Shown here one piece after another: positions 53,101-61,832 of a DNA stretch of 64,000 bases. Position 1 is the first letter of the stretch. Each line of letters opens with the position of its first letter. Under the pieces are notes generated by a model that did no database searches, was not told the DNA's origin, and saw nothing but the letters and a program-made list of their open reading frames with translations. Source of the DNA: Paraburkholderia sp. ZP32-5 (GTDB lineage: Bacteria > Pseudomonadota > Gammaproteobacteria > Burkholderiales > Burkholderiaceae); contig NZ_JAJEJP010000002.1 of assembly GCF_021390495.1 (NCBI RefSeq), forward strand, positions 2,976,001 to 3,040,000. The letters are read 5' to 3'. Made by a program: the position numbers and the translations under genes.

Positions 53101-54159
53101 TCACTTGACCGTGTTGCCCCACAGCGCCTTGTCGTCGACGTTTGCCTTCGTCACGAGCGGCGCGGGCAACTGGTCTTCGAGCAGGCCCGGTGCGAGCTGG
53201 ATGATGTTGCTGCCGTGGTCGGTCGGGCCCGGCTTGAAGGTCTGTCCGGCGAGCGCGGCCTTGATGTAGAACAGCCCGTATTTCGCGTACGAATCGGCGG
53301 GCTGCGACACGGTTGCGTCGATCTCGCCACGACGGATCGCGTCGAATTCCTGCGGAATTCCGTCGTTGCTGACGATCACGACGTGCTTCGCGTCGCCGGC
53401 CGGAAACAGCATCTGCTTGCGGCGCAGCGTTTGCAGCGTCGGCGACAGATAGACGCCGCCTGCCTGCATGTAGATCGCCTTCACGTCCGGGTTCGCGGTC
53501 AGCAGGCTGTCGAGCGCGGTGGCCGCGACATCGCCCTTCCACGCCGCCGGGATTTCGAGCAGCGACAGATTCGGATAGCCCTTCAGGCAGGCGCGAAACG
53601 CTTCCGAGCGATCACGCCCGTTCACCGATGCGAGGTCGCCCATGATCTGCACGACCTTGCCCGACTTCACGTGCTCGCCGATGTATTGGCACGCCTTCTC
53701 GCCGTACGCGCGATTGTCGGCGCGCACCACCATCGCGACCTTGCCCTGGGTCGGCGCGACGTCCACCGCGACGACCGGCACGTTCTTCGCGGCCGCGGCG
53801 TCGAGCGCGCGGCTGATCGCGGCCGAATCGAGCGGGCCGACCACGATGCCCTTCGAGCCGAGGTTCAGCAGGTTGTTCATGTCGGTGATCTGCTGCGCGG
53901 GGTCTCCATTCGAATTGACCGGCGCGAGGATGTCGAGGCTCATGTCCTTCGCGTACTTCGGCAGGTAGTTGTTGTACGACTGCCAGAACGGCGACGTGAG
54001 CAGCGGCAGATCGAGGCCGATCTTGCCGGCCTCGGCGGCCTGCGCGGCGCCGCTGACGGCGACGCCAGCAACGCCCGCGACACAAGCGGCGGCGGCCAGC
54101 ACGGAAAGTGAGCGACGGAACAGACGGCGGCCCGCGCGGGGCTGTTGAGCGAACGACAT
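53101..54159 (-). CDS. Periplasmic sugar-binding protein of the ABC importer
   Basis: A 352-residue type 1 periplasmic-binding protein of the RbsB group. After an extended basic signal peptide (RRLFRRSLSVLAAAACVAGV to GAAQA), the mature chain has KIGLDLPLLTSPFWQSYNNY, NNLLNLGSKGIVVGPLDSAA, VVAVDVAPTQ and GRDRSEAFRACLKGYPN in the order of that fold. CAGGAG precedes the ATG. It is the first gene of the leftward operon, and lies downstream of the operator-promoter region shared with the IclR gene. Sugar identity is inferred as L-fucose from the enzymes. Confidence 0.92.
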   Translation of the reverse strand: MSFAQQPRAGRRLFRRSLSVLAAAACVAGVAGVAVSGAAQAAEAGKIGLDLPLLTSPFWQSYNNYLPKYAKDMSLDILAPVNSNGDPAQQITDMNNLLNLGSKGIVVGPLDSAAISRALDAAAAKNVPVVAVDVAPTQGKVAMVVRADNRAYGEKACQYIGEHVKSGKVVQIMGDLASVNGRDRSEAFRACLKGYPNLSLLEIPAAWKGDVAATALDSLLTANPDVKAIYMQAGGVYLSPTLQTLRRKQMLFPAGDAKHVVIVSNDGIPQEFDAIRRGEIDATVSQPADSYAKYGLFYIKAALAGQTFKPGPTDHGSNIIQLAPGLLEDQLPAPLVTKANVDDKALWGNTVK

Positions 54160-54255
54160 GGGTTTGTCTCCTGCCAGGTGTTGTGATGGAACTGCGTGAG
54201 CCGGTCGTCGCCGGCGCTTCGTCTTGCGCTTTCTCTATCTCGATATTGGCGTAGC

Positions 54256-54273
54256 GTTCATTCACCAATGAAC
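54256..54273. promoter_or_regulatory. Palindromic operator, likely IclR-type
   Basis: GTTCATTCACCAATGAAC: perfect 7-base arms around a 4-base spacer. It sits just downstream of the -10 box of the leftward promoter, where a bound repressor would block transcription start. The neighbouring IclR-family gene is the natural candidate. Confidence 0.68.
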
Positions 54274-54275
54274 AT

Positions 54276-54305
54276 ATTATTCATATACGAACTTATCGAA
54301 GTCAA
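54276..54305 (-). promoter_or_regulatory. Sigma70-type promoter of the sugar operon
   Basis: On the minus strand, TTGACT (54305-54300) and AATAAT (54281-54276) are separated by 18 bases; the operator follows immediately downstream. The match to both consensus boxes and the position ahead of the binding-protein gene make this the likely operon promoter. Confidence 0.65.
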
Positions 54306-54433
54306 GGAAAGGACGCGGCCGACGGCGTCCGGATTTTCCCTGGACGGGTCGGGTCTCCCGCCGGAATCGCTACGCACTTACACTCGCGCGCCAGATAATG
54401 AGAAATGCTCACGGAACCTCGCTAACGATCACG

Positions 54434-55219
54434 ATGGACACAGAAGACAAAGACGACGACCGTTACCGCGCGCCCGCGCTCGACAAAGGCCTCGACATCC
54501 TCGAACTGCTGGCCGAGCAGAAGGAAGGTCTGACGCGCGCCGAAATCACCAAACTGCTCGGCCGCAACGCGAGCGAGATGTACCGGATGCTCGAACGCCT
54601 CGTCGCGCGGCAGTACGTGGTGCGCTCGGCGGCCGGCGACCGCTACTCGCTGAGCCTGAAGCTGTATGCGCTCGCGCATCGTCATCCGCCGATGAACCGG
54701 CTGATCGCCGAGGCATTGCCGCTGATGCAGCGTTTCGCCGACCTCGCCGAGCAGTCGTGCCATCTGGTCGTCTACGATCGCGGCAATCTGCTGGTGATCG
54801 CGCAGGTCGACGGGCCGGGCACGTGGGGGATGTCGGTGCGGCTCGGCTCGCGGGTCGGTCTGATCGACACCGGTTCGGGGCGCGTGATGCTCGCGTTCCA
54901 GAGCGCCGAGCAGCGTCAGCAGATGCTCGCGGAACACACCAAGGTGAAGGGCGAAGTAACGATCGATCGCGACGCGCTCGATCAGGCTTTCGAGCGGATT
55001 CGCGCGGCCGGCTTCTCGCAGAAGGACAGCCAGCAGACCTTCGGCGTGACCGACGTGACGTTCCCGATTCTCGGGCCTGCCGGCCAGGCGATCGCGGTGC
55101 TTACGTGCCCGTATCTGCGGCGGATCGACGAATACGTCGCGCCGACGCTCGAAGCGGCCACCGGCTTGCTGCGCGATACGGTGCAGGCGCTGTCGATGTT
55201 TCGGGAGCAGGCGGCGTAG
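54434..55219 (+). CDS. IclR-family regulator of the sugar operon
   Basis: A 261-residue IclR-type regulator. The winged helix reads ALDKGLDILELLAEQKEGLT and RAEITKLLGRNASEMYRMLE, followed by RQYVVRS. The effector domain has CHLVVYDRGNLLVIAQVDGP, SVRLGSRVGLIDTGSGRVML and GFSQKDSQQTFGVTDVTFPI. I use the ATG at 54434; an ATG at 54398 is possible and neither has a strong ribosome binding site. It is divergent from the sugar operon, so it very probably controls that operon, repressing in the absence of sugar or its acid. Confidence 0.9.
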   Translation: MDTEDKDDDRYRAPALDKGLDILELLAEQKEGLTRAEITKLLGRNASEMYRMLERLVARQYVVRSAAGDRYSLSLKLYALAHRHPPMNRLIAEALPLMQRFADLAEQSCHLVVYDRGNLLVIAQVDGPGTWGMSVRLGSRVGLIDTGSGRVMLAFQSAEQRQQMLAEHTKVKGEVTIDRDALDQAFERIRAAGFSQKDSQQTFGVTDVTFPILGPAGQAIAVLTCPYLRRIDEYVAPTLEAATGLLRDTVQALSMFREQAA

Positions 55220-55369
55220 CGCGTGTGCGGTCTCTCTCGTGTGCTCGCAAAACGCTGGATACGGGCAGTGGTTTGGCGCGTTATAGCGCGCCCGCTCACA
55301 TGGTTTAGAATGGCGGCCCTTTCAAACTGACGCCGCACGAATCGCTCGTGCGCGCGCATCGATTGAGCA

Positions 55370-55915
55370 ATGGCCAAACTTCTGACCGATTCCGAATTCC
55401 TGCGTTTTTCCGAACTCCAGCAGAAGCAGTCGAGCTTCACGATCACCTCCGCAGAGGCCGACGAACTGCGCGACATCGTCGCTCACGCGCAGAAGCGCCG
55501 CGACGATCGCGCGGCGGCGATGCAAAGCATCGAAACCTTCATCCAGCAATTCGACATCACGCCAGACGAGCTGTTTTCGCCCGAGCAGATCGGCGAAGCG
55601 GCGCGCACCTATGGCCTGATTCCGGCCGCGCGCAAGGAACGCGTATTGCCGCCGTCGCTGACGTTCAACGGCAAGCCGTATCAATGGACCACGCGTGCGT
55701 TGCCCGATGAAATCCGCGTACCGCTGTTCGACGCGTTCAAGGGCGGCGAATCGGTGAAGTCGTTTATCGCGACGCAGAAGGATGCCGCTCGTTGCGCGGC
55801 GACGATCGCGCGTCTCGAACGCGAGACTGGCGCGGTGTATGCCGACGCGTGGCTCGATGAACTCGCGGTGACGCGCGCGCAGGTGGATGAGGCGGCGGGG
55901 AAGCTGGCTGCTTGA
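55370..55915 (+). CDS. Hypothetical protein, Burkholderiales type
   Basis: A 181-residue soluble protein (MAKLLTDSEFLRFSELQQKQ onward) with helical, charged segments and a central RKERVLPPSLTFNGKPYQW stretch. That stretch and its flanks recall H-NS-like DNA-binding tails, but I am not confident enough to assign the family. No signal peptide or membrane segment. Codon use is GC-rich like the chromosome, and the gene is monocistronic, separated from the EPS locus by 379 bases. Confidence 0.7.
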   Translation: MAKLLTDSEFLRFSELQQKQSSFTITSAEADELRDIVAHAQKRRDDRAAAMQSIETFIQQFDITPDELFSPEQIGEAARTYGLIPAARKERVLPPSLTFNGKPYQWTTRALPDEIRVPLFDAFKGGESVKSFIATQKDAARCAATIARLERETGAVYADAWLDELAVTRAQVDEAAGKLAA

Positions 55916-56294
55916 GCTAGTGGCCAAGCTTGATGTCGGCTGCCATCAGAAATAAAAAAGTCCGACTACTCATCGAAAAGATAGGCCCGGCATGACCGGG
56001 CACTTTCCACCATCGCGGCCAGGCGCGCGACGTCCGTCTTTTGGACCACCCCAGACGAATTTGCTACGCAGCGTGCGCGATCGCACACACGTTGCGTTCG
56101 AATCGGGCATTCTCGACTCTCGGCATCGCCGTGTCGTTCGCCGTGCGCATCACCGGAATGGAACACAGCCGTGTGCAATTCTTTTCACCACTGCGCCGGC
56201 CCATTAGCACCGCTCTCTCCGCAATAGAACTCGCCAGATCACGCGCACGAATCAACAGCCGCTCCAAGCCACGTGCCCAACGTCAGGGAAAACA
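55916..56294. other. Intergenic region before the exopolysaccharide locus
   Basis: No gene, RNA or obvious promoter recognised. It presumably carries the promoter of the acyltransferase gene that starts at 56295. Confidence 0.4.
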
Positions 56295-57464
56295 ATGAAC
56301 GACGCGAGTACGGCATACGAAATCGTCACAGAAGAAGCGAGCTTTCGCGCGCTTCAGCCCGAATGGGATGATTTGTGGGCGCGCTCGCGCGGATGGTATT
56401 ACCAGTCGTTCGGTTATTGCTGGCTCGCCTGGGAACACATCGCGAGACCGCTTGGCAGAAAGCTGCATATCATCGTGCAACGCGAAGCGGGCAGCGTCGT
56501 GCTGATCTTTCCGCTGATCACTCACAGACGGGCCCTTTGGACTTATCTGATGCCGTTGTCGTCCGAATCCGCGGATCTGACGAGCATTCTGGTCGAAGAC
56601 GATGCACGCACCGCGGCGCTTGTCGAGGGCGCGTGGGACGCGGCACGCCAGCGTTGCGGCGCGGATTTCATCCAGATGCCCTATGTTCCCGACTCGACGG
56701 ACCTGCACCGGCTCGCGCTGAAGCAACGTCACTTCGTGGTGCGTGAACATACGCCGCGCTATTTCGCGAAGATGAGCGAAGAATCGCAACGTTACGACTG
56801 GAAGGCGTTTTGCGATTCGCTCGGCACCTTCTATAGGAAAAAGCCGGGCAAACTCGAACAGCGCCTTGCGACAGCGGGAAGGGTTGCCATCGATGTGCTC
56901 GACTGGACCGATCGAGCACGAATTGCAACGGCAGTCGACACGATGCTCGCGTGGAAGCGCGACTGGGCAGTGCGCGCGGGCAAACAGGGGCCATGGCTCG
57001 ATTCGGAGCACTACCGCAATTTTCTCGTTGCGTGGTTGAGCACGGAAGGCAACGCGGTCAGAAGCCGTGCAACCGTTATCGCCGTCGATGACGTGCCCGT
57101 CGCCGTCGTGGTGGTCTGCTCCGACGCTCGCGCGGTGACAGGGACCATGTCGAGCTTCGATACTGCGTTCGGAAAATGGTCGCTCGGTTTGCTGACCGTC
57201 GAACTCACCGCGAAGTGGGCATTCGAGCTTCGCCTCGATTTTGAATGCGGACCAGGCGCCGAGGAATTCAAGTCCTACTGGTCACGCGGCAACCAAAGCT
57301 ATTGCTGTACGACGCTGGCGATCAATTCATCGTGGGGTCTCGCGGCCTTTCATGTGCGCCGCTTGCTGCGCAATGTCGTGAAGCGCGCAAGCGCGTCGGG
57401 CAAAGATGTCGAATCGCCGCAGGTTGATCCCACTGGACTGCCGGAGAACAGTCCAGGCCGATAG
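56295..57464 (+). CDS. GNAT-type acyltransferase (BcsL/CelD-like)
   Basis: A 389-residue cytosolic protein of the CelD/BcsL (Acetyltransf_6) group, found in many EPS and cellulose loci. The N-terminal half has WDDLWARSRGWYYQSFGYCW and AGSVVLIFPLITHRRALWTY; the C-terminal half has the GNAT-like strand-helix region (ATVIAVDDVPVAVVVVCSDA, FECGPGAEEFKSYW). It probably transfers an acyl group to a sugar or precursor of the polymer. GGGAAAA precedes the ATG. It is on the plus strand, convergent with the minus-strand EPS genes. Confidence 0.72.
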   Translation: MNDASTAYEIVTEEASFRALQPEWDDLWARSRGWYYQSFGYCWLAWEHIARPLGRKLHIIVQREAGSVVLIFPLITHRRALWTYLMPLSSESADLTSILVEDDARTAALVEGAWDAARQRCGADFIQMPYVPDSTDLHRLALKQRHFVVREHTPRYFAKMSEESQRYDWKAFCDSLGTFYRKKPGKLEQRLATAGRVAIDVLDWTDRARIATAVDTMLAWKRDWAVRAGKQGPWLDSEHYRNFLVAWLSTEGNAVRSRATVIAVDDVPVAVVVVCSDARAVTGTMSSFDTAFGKWSLGLLTVELTAKWAFELRLDFECGPGAEEFKSYWSRGNQSYCCTTLAINSSWGLAAFHVRRLLRNVVKRASASGKDVESPQVDPTGLPENSPGR

Positions 57465-57511
57465 CGGCTCCGCGTAGAAAGGTCTCGGGCCTTCAATCGC
57501 GTAGAGCAGAG

Positions 57512-58768
57512 TCAAGCCTCCTTACTCGCAAGCGCGCCATTTGCATTGACTGTCCGATATGTCAGCGCAATCCCCAGAACGGTCAACACCGCGGCCGCCA
57601 GTGAAAAGGCCTGCACGGATTCCTGAACCGGCAATCCTGCCATCCTCGTCAGATACAACGTCGCCCAAAGTCCCACGCAGGACGTGAATTGAAACAGGAA
57701 ATGCGTGCGCTGCACTCTGGCGGCAAGGAAAATCTGCGCAAGCGGCAGGAAGATGATTTGCAGGGTGAACCACGGCAAGAGACGGAAGAAGAGCTCGATA
57801 GTCTCATGCCAACTCGACCCGAAGGTCAGTCTCACCAGCGGTGCGAACAGCAAACCGCCGCCCAACGCGTAAAGTGCGCCAAGCGCTGTCAATGTACGTG
57901 CATAGGTGGCATAGACCCGTCGCAACTCCATCCCCGTGCCATCTTCCGATATCGCGGCAAGCGCGTCCCGCCTGAAAACGCCTCCCAGGCTTTGGCCGAT
58001 CAATGAGACGGGGAAAAATCCCAGACGATAAGCCACCGCGAAATAACCGGCACTTTCTACGCCATACCATTTCGGAATGACGACCGCCAGCGCGCAGCCA
58101 ACGAGCGATTCACACACTGTCGACGGAAGAATGTAGATGGCAAAGCGCCGGTTTTCGACGAAGAAGCGCCTCGAAATCCGGAAAGGAAATCCCTCTTTTC
58201 TCGCACTTCTGACGATGCTGATCGCCATCACCAGGGCGACGCTCGCACTGATCCCCGTGTACCAGACGAAAGGTTCCGAGCCGTCGGGCTGTGCGCGAAA
58301 ATGATCGAAAACCAGATAGCCAATGAACATCAGGTTGATCGCCGTTCGGGGGATCGCGAGTTTTCCGTAGCTGCGCAAGCTGTTGTAGTACAGCGACGCC
58401 GCTATCTGAATGAACGATGCCAGCGAGAACAGCGCAATGACGTAGTAGTCCGGATCGCCGAGCAGATAAATGACCGGCAGCGCGGCCAGAATGACCACGA
58501 CCGCCATCACGCTTGAGTGGATAAACGCACTGAAGGAAGCCGATGGCTGGTCGTCGGCGCAGGCGAGCTCGAAGCGAAAAGCGAGAATCGAACTGGTAAA
58601 GGAGCCTATCGCAAGCCAATAGTTGAACCGTCCGAGCGCACCCTGCCCGTGCCAATGGCCGAGCAGGTACACGCAGACAAACATCGCAAGCTGAGCCGTC
58701 ACGACTCCGCATAGCGAGACCACGGAATCTCGTGGATTGATCACGGTTGCCGACTTTTGGCGAAACAT
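57512..58768 (-). CDS. Wzx-type polysaccharide flippase
   Basis: A 418-residue integral membrane protein of the MATE/Wzx (RfbX) family, with about twelve to fourteen hydrophobic segments (for example LAMFVCVYLLGHWHGQG, SSVMAVVVILAALPVIYLLG, LGALYALGGGLLFAPLVRLT). PKWYGVESAGYFAVAYRLGF is typical of Wzx text. It moves lipid-linked repeat units from the cytosol to the periplasm for Wzy. GAGG is 11 bases before the ATG. It is the most downstream of the minus-strand EPS genes in this window. Confidence 0.85.
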   Translation of the reverse strand: MFRQKSATVINPRDSVVSLCGVVTAQLAMFVCVYLLGHWHGQGALGRFNYWLAIGSFTSSILAFRFELACADDQPSASFSAFIHSSVMAVVVILAALPVIYLLGDPDYYVIALFSLASFIQIAASLYYNSLRSYGKLAIPRTAINLMFIGYLVFDHFRAQPDGSEPFVWYTGISASVALVMAISIVRSARKEGFPFRISRRFFVENRRFAIYILPSTVCESLVGCALAVVIPKWYGVESAGYFAVAYRLGFFPVSLIGQSLGGVFRRDALAAISEDGTGMELRRVYATYARTLTALGALYALGGGLLFAPLVRLTFGSSWHETIELFFRLLPWFTLQIIFLPLAQIFLAARVQRTHFLFQFTSCVGLWATLYLTRMAGLPVQESVQAFSLAAAVLTVLGIALTYRTVNANGALASKEA

Positions 58769-58886
58769 TCGAAATGGCCTCTAGAATCTGCACCAGCAGC
58801 GCACATAAACACCTATCCGATCTTTCAGGAACGCGAGCACCCACATGCCGGTCCGTCGATGCACGGATATGAGCCGACAGTGCCTG

Positions 58887-59987
58887 TCATTGTGTGCGCG
58901 CGCCGAAAACACTCCTTACCTGCTGCAGATATTCGAAACCCCACTTCTCCGTCGGCTCGATGTAAGAACCTTCTCCAAACTCGTTCCAGCAGCAAATGAC
59001 CACGGTACGACGTGTTGCGCCTGGATAGCGATCGAGTAGCGATCTCGCACTCTCCAGATGTTCCTTGAATTCGCGCGGCGTGCCGTACGACTGGTCATGC
59101 ATCCTGTCCGGACTGCCACCCCATGGACGTTTATCCCAGCCGGACGTGACCGGTACGAAATAAGGCAACCGCGAATGCGAGAGAATCCAGTTCCAACTCT
59201 GACGGTAGCCATCGGTCAACTCACGATACGAATGCGAAAGCGGAATGTCTGCCGAGTAGTGACCCGAGAGCCCCATGTGATAGTTGTATGCACTGACGGC
59301 GTCGTAGCCGGATGCCGGCAGATCATGCTGAATAGGCCCGGCGACTGCCTGGCTCGTGCCGACGAAATAGATTCCCGGCAGACCTGCGTTGACCGCCTTT
59401 CGGCGTGCCCGCTCCAATAACTGTTCGACGTCGGTGCCGAACGAAGCGGCCTTACGCTCGAGGCCGTCAGGAGAAAAAATGAAAACGGCGGGTATGCCAT
59501 CGACGCGATAGTACGATTGCTGGGAAAAGTAATGACGGATCCAATAGTCAACGATCGCATCGAACTGCTGTAGCGAGGATGGCGTATCGGTATGGTTCGC
59601 CCAAAGTATCGAAAATTTGACGGTAGAGCGAGCCGGCGACTGCAAATAGGCGTCTATCGCATGCGTCAGAGCCGGACCGCCGTCGTTGATCCAGTACCAG
59701 TCGTAAATGACAAAGTCGATACCGTACTCGTGCATCCATTGAAGCTGACGTGTCGCTACGTCGATCTTCCCTTCGTCGTACCAGCCCAGAACCGGCTTGC
59801 GACCGCCGTATTCGCGTATCGCACCCCAGGGCGGCTCCTGGATCAGCGGAGGCGCAAACCTCCAGCCCGGATAGTAGTAAACACCGACGCTGTAGTTCTT
59901 CGTTTCCGCGCCGGGCGCGGATACCACGAACGCGATCGCAAACAGCAAGGCGGCCAATGCGCGAAAGAATGTCGGTGCGATTTTCAT
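58887..59987 (-). CDS. GH99-like glycoside hydrolase (WbsX type), secreted
   Basis: A 366-residue protein with a Sec signal peptide (MKIAPTFFRALAALLFAIAF, ending VSAPGA). The mature part begins VGVYYYPGWR and ends ICCWNEFGEGSYIEPTEKWG, the start and end signatures of the GH99-like/WbsX family; IDFVIYDWYW and SAYNYHMG are in between. Relatives are endo-alpha-mannan hydrolases or enzymes in polysaccharide loci. As a periplasmic enzyme in a Wzx/Wzy locus it could trim or edit the polymer. Its ATG overlaps the Wzy stop by 4 bases. Confidence 0.8.
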   Translation of the reverse strand: MKIAPTFFRALAALLFAIAFVVSAPGAETKNYSVGVYYYPGWRFAPPLIQEPPWGAIREYGGRKPVLGWYDEGKIDVATRQLQWMHEYGIDFVIYDWYWINDGGPALTHAIDAYLQSPARSTVKFSILWANHTDTPSSLQQFDAIVDYWIRHYFSQQSYYRVDGIPAVFIFSPDGLERKAASFGTDVEQLLERARRKAVNAGLPGIYFVGTSQAVAGPIQHDLPASGYDAVSAYNYHMGLSGHYSADIPLSHSYRELTDGYRQSWNWILSHSRLPYFVPVTSGWDKRPWGGSPDRMHDQSYGTPREFKEHLESARSLLDRYPGATRRTVVICCWNEFGEGSYIEPTEKWGFEYLQQVRSVFGARTQ

Positions 59988-61240
59988 CGCGCACTCGCTA
60001 CGTGATCGCCTTCGTCAATCTCAACCCCGGCCGGCGCAATGTCGGCTGATGACTTGCCGCCCCTGGCGTACCCGGCCACGGCCACTTCATCGGAGAACAG
60101 CAGCACGAAGAAGATCACCGGCAAATACTTATAGAAGCCGTTCACAAAGGCGGCCGCGACAATATAAAAACCCAGCATCGAAAGCAATCTGGATGACGAG
60201 GCGACCTGCAACGACCTTTTTATCGCCAGCAGGTGTGGAATGACATACGCGATGAAAACCCAGATGCCGTAGGAGTAAAAGGCACTCAAAAAGTCGTTAT
60301 GGAACCAGATGTACAGACCGATCTCGCGCGCGTTGAAATCGAATGAACTCGAAAAGTTACGGCCGACGAAGAAGTCGAGCGCGTTGAACGACGATATTGC
60401 CGAGAACCAGCTGTTCCAGATGATCACGCGACTCAATCGGTCAAAGTTGTCGTGCATCGTCTCGAAGAACGATACATATTGATACAGGAAACTTCCGAAC
60501 AGAGCATTCAGAATCTCCGACATGTAGGCAAAAAGCAGTGCCGTGAGGATAGCGATGCTGGCGATGATCGCCATCTCCCGGACACGGAGCCGGATGTTCG
60601 CGACGAGATAGGCGGCGCCCATCACGATCACCGGGGTTCTCGACCCCGTGTACAGCGTGAACGCGAGAAATAGGGCAGCAAATATCAGGTGCCGTGTCTT
60701 CCGGCTATACGTGGCCACATAGGTCCACCAGAGGCTGCTGAAGGCGAGCATGTAAGACGCGACGTGAGGCAGCCGATACAAGCCCTGGTTGTAGACTCTG
60801 AGAAACTCGACGTCGGTCGATCCCGACGTGAACACGTCGACATCTTCACCGAAGCCGCTCGCGTTGATGCCTATCAGTGCCGGCAGGAAGAGCAGCGCGA
60901 AGACGTAGGTCGCATGACTGATCGCGGACGGACTGACGCGCGCATTCCGGGCATAAAAGAAGGCCGAAAAGAACTGTGCGAGGAACAGGATGTCGGAGAC
61001 ATCTTCGATCGATGTCCTGAACCGCGCGAAGTTGACCAGCGCCGATGCCATCAGAACCAGCAGGGACGCGATAAACCAGAGCCGGTCCATCTGGTCGCGC
61101 GTGAAACGGGACATCAGGAGTATCGATACGGGGATCGACGCGACGTACACCGGAAGCGCGGCAAAATAATTGACCGCGTTATCCAACGCAAACGCACCGA
61201 CGATAAAGTAGACCGGAAGATCATCAGATTCGCGGCGCAT
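59984..61240 (-). CDS. Wzy-like O-antigen/EPS polymerase
   Basis: A 418-residue membrane protein with about ten to twelve hydrophobic segments and a large periplasmic loop (about 250-300, FFETMHDNFDRLSRVIIWNS), as expected for Wzy polymerases and ligases. GLYIWFHNDFLSAFYSYGIW matches the HNxxLxxxxxxG motif near the C-terminus of this class. It joins lipid-linked repeat units in the periplasm. It overlaps the hexapeptide acetyltransferase by 17 bases and the GH99-like gene by 4, so this is a tightly packed operon. Confidence 0.8.
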   Translation of the reverse strand: MRRESDDLPVYFIVGAFALDNAVNYFAALPVYVASIPVSILLMSRFTRDQMDRLWFIASLLVLMASALVNFARFRTSIEDVSDILFLAQFFSAFFYARNARVSPSAISHATYVFALLFLPALIGINASGFGEDVDVFTSGSTDVEFLRVYNQGLYRLPHVASYMLAFSSLWWTYVATYSRKTRHLIFAALFLAFTLYTGSRTPVIVMGAAYLVANIRLRVREMAIIASIAILTALLFAYMSEILNALFGSFLYQYVSFFETMHDNFDRLSRVIIWNSWFSAISSFNALDFFVGRNFSSSFDFNAREIGLYIWFHNDFLSAFYSYGIWVFIAYVIPHLLAIKRSLQVASSSRLLSMLGFYIVAAAFVNGFYKYLPVIFFVLLFSDEVAVAGYARGGKSSADIAPAGVEIDEGDHVASAR

Positions 61241-61832
61241 TTCGAGCGACCTCCCGTGCGGGATTGCCGACCACTATTGCGCATTGAGCCACATTGCGGG
61301 TGACCACCGCTCCGGCGCCGACCGTCGCGTCATCGCCGATGCTGATATCCCCTATCACGATCGCGCCCGCACCGAATTCGACGCGCTGCCCGACGATCGG
61401 CGGCGCGCTCTCGCCGTCTTTTCCGAGCTTGTTTCCTATCGTTACTCCGTGCCGGATGGTGCAGCCGTCGCCAATCGTCACACGGTCGTTGATCACGATA
61501 CCGACGCAGTGATAGAGCACCACACGTCGACCCATCGTGACCTGGCACGGGATATCGATCCCCATCACCCAGTCTACGATGAGCCGGTACAGCAACCTGT
61601 ACGGCGCCGTCAGCGCCCGCGTAAAGTGCCGCCGATCGTTATACGATGCATGCGCGAGCCTGAAAAGCGCGAGTACGAACCGGGACTTGTAATGACGATT
61701 GCAACGCCAGTCCTCCATGATCACGGACAGCAGCGATCCGCGCCGCGAACGCTCCGTGCGAGCAGGAAAGCCGCCATTCGACGGACGTTCATTACCGAAG
61801 CGCCGGTCATGGATTGGCTCGTTCATATTCAT
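61224..61832 (-). CDS. Hexapeptide acyltransferase (CysE/serine acetyltransferase-like)
   Basis: A 202-residue left-handed beta-helix acyltransferase. The hexapeptide turns are seen in GIVINDRVTIGDGCTIRHGV, TIGNKLGKDGESAPPIVGQ and VEFGAGAIVIGDISIGDDAT, followed by VGAGAVVTRNV and GNPAREVARNAPRI. Its overall text is CysE-like, a subgroup often found in EPS loci that O-acetylates sugars. The start at 61832 overlaps the stop of the upstream glycosyltransferase in an ATGA arrangement, giving translational coupling. Confidence 0.83.
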   Translation of the reverse strand: MNMNEPIHDRRFGNERPSNGGFPARTERSRRGSLLSVIMEDWRCNRHYKSRFVLALFRLAHASYNDRRHFTRALTAPYRLLYRLIVDWVMGIDIPCQVTMGRRVVLYHCVGIVINDRVTIGDGCTIRHGVTIGNKLGKDGESAPPIVGQRVEFGAGAIVIGDISIGDDATVGAGAVVTRNVAQCAIVVGNPAREVARNAPRI

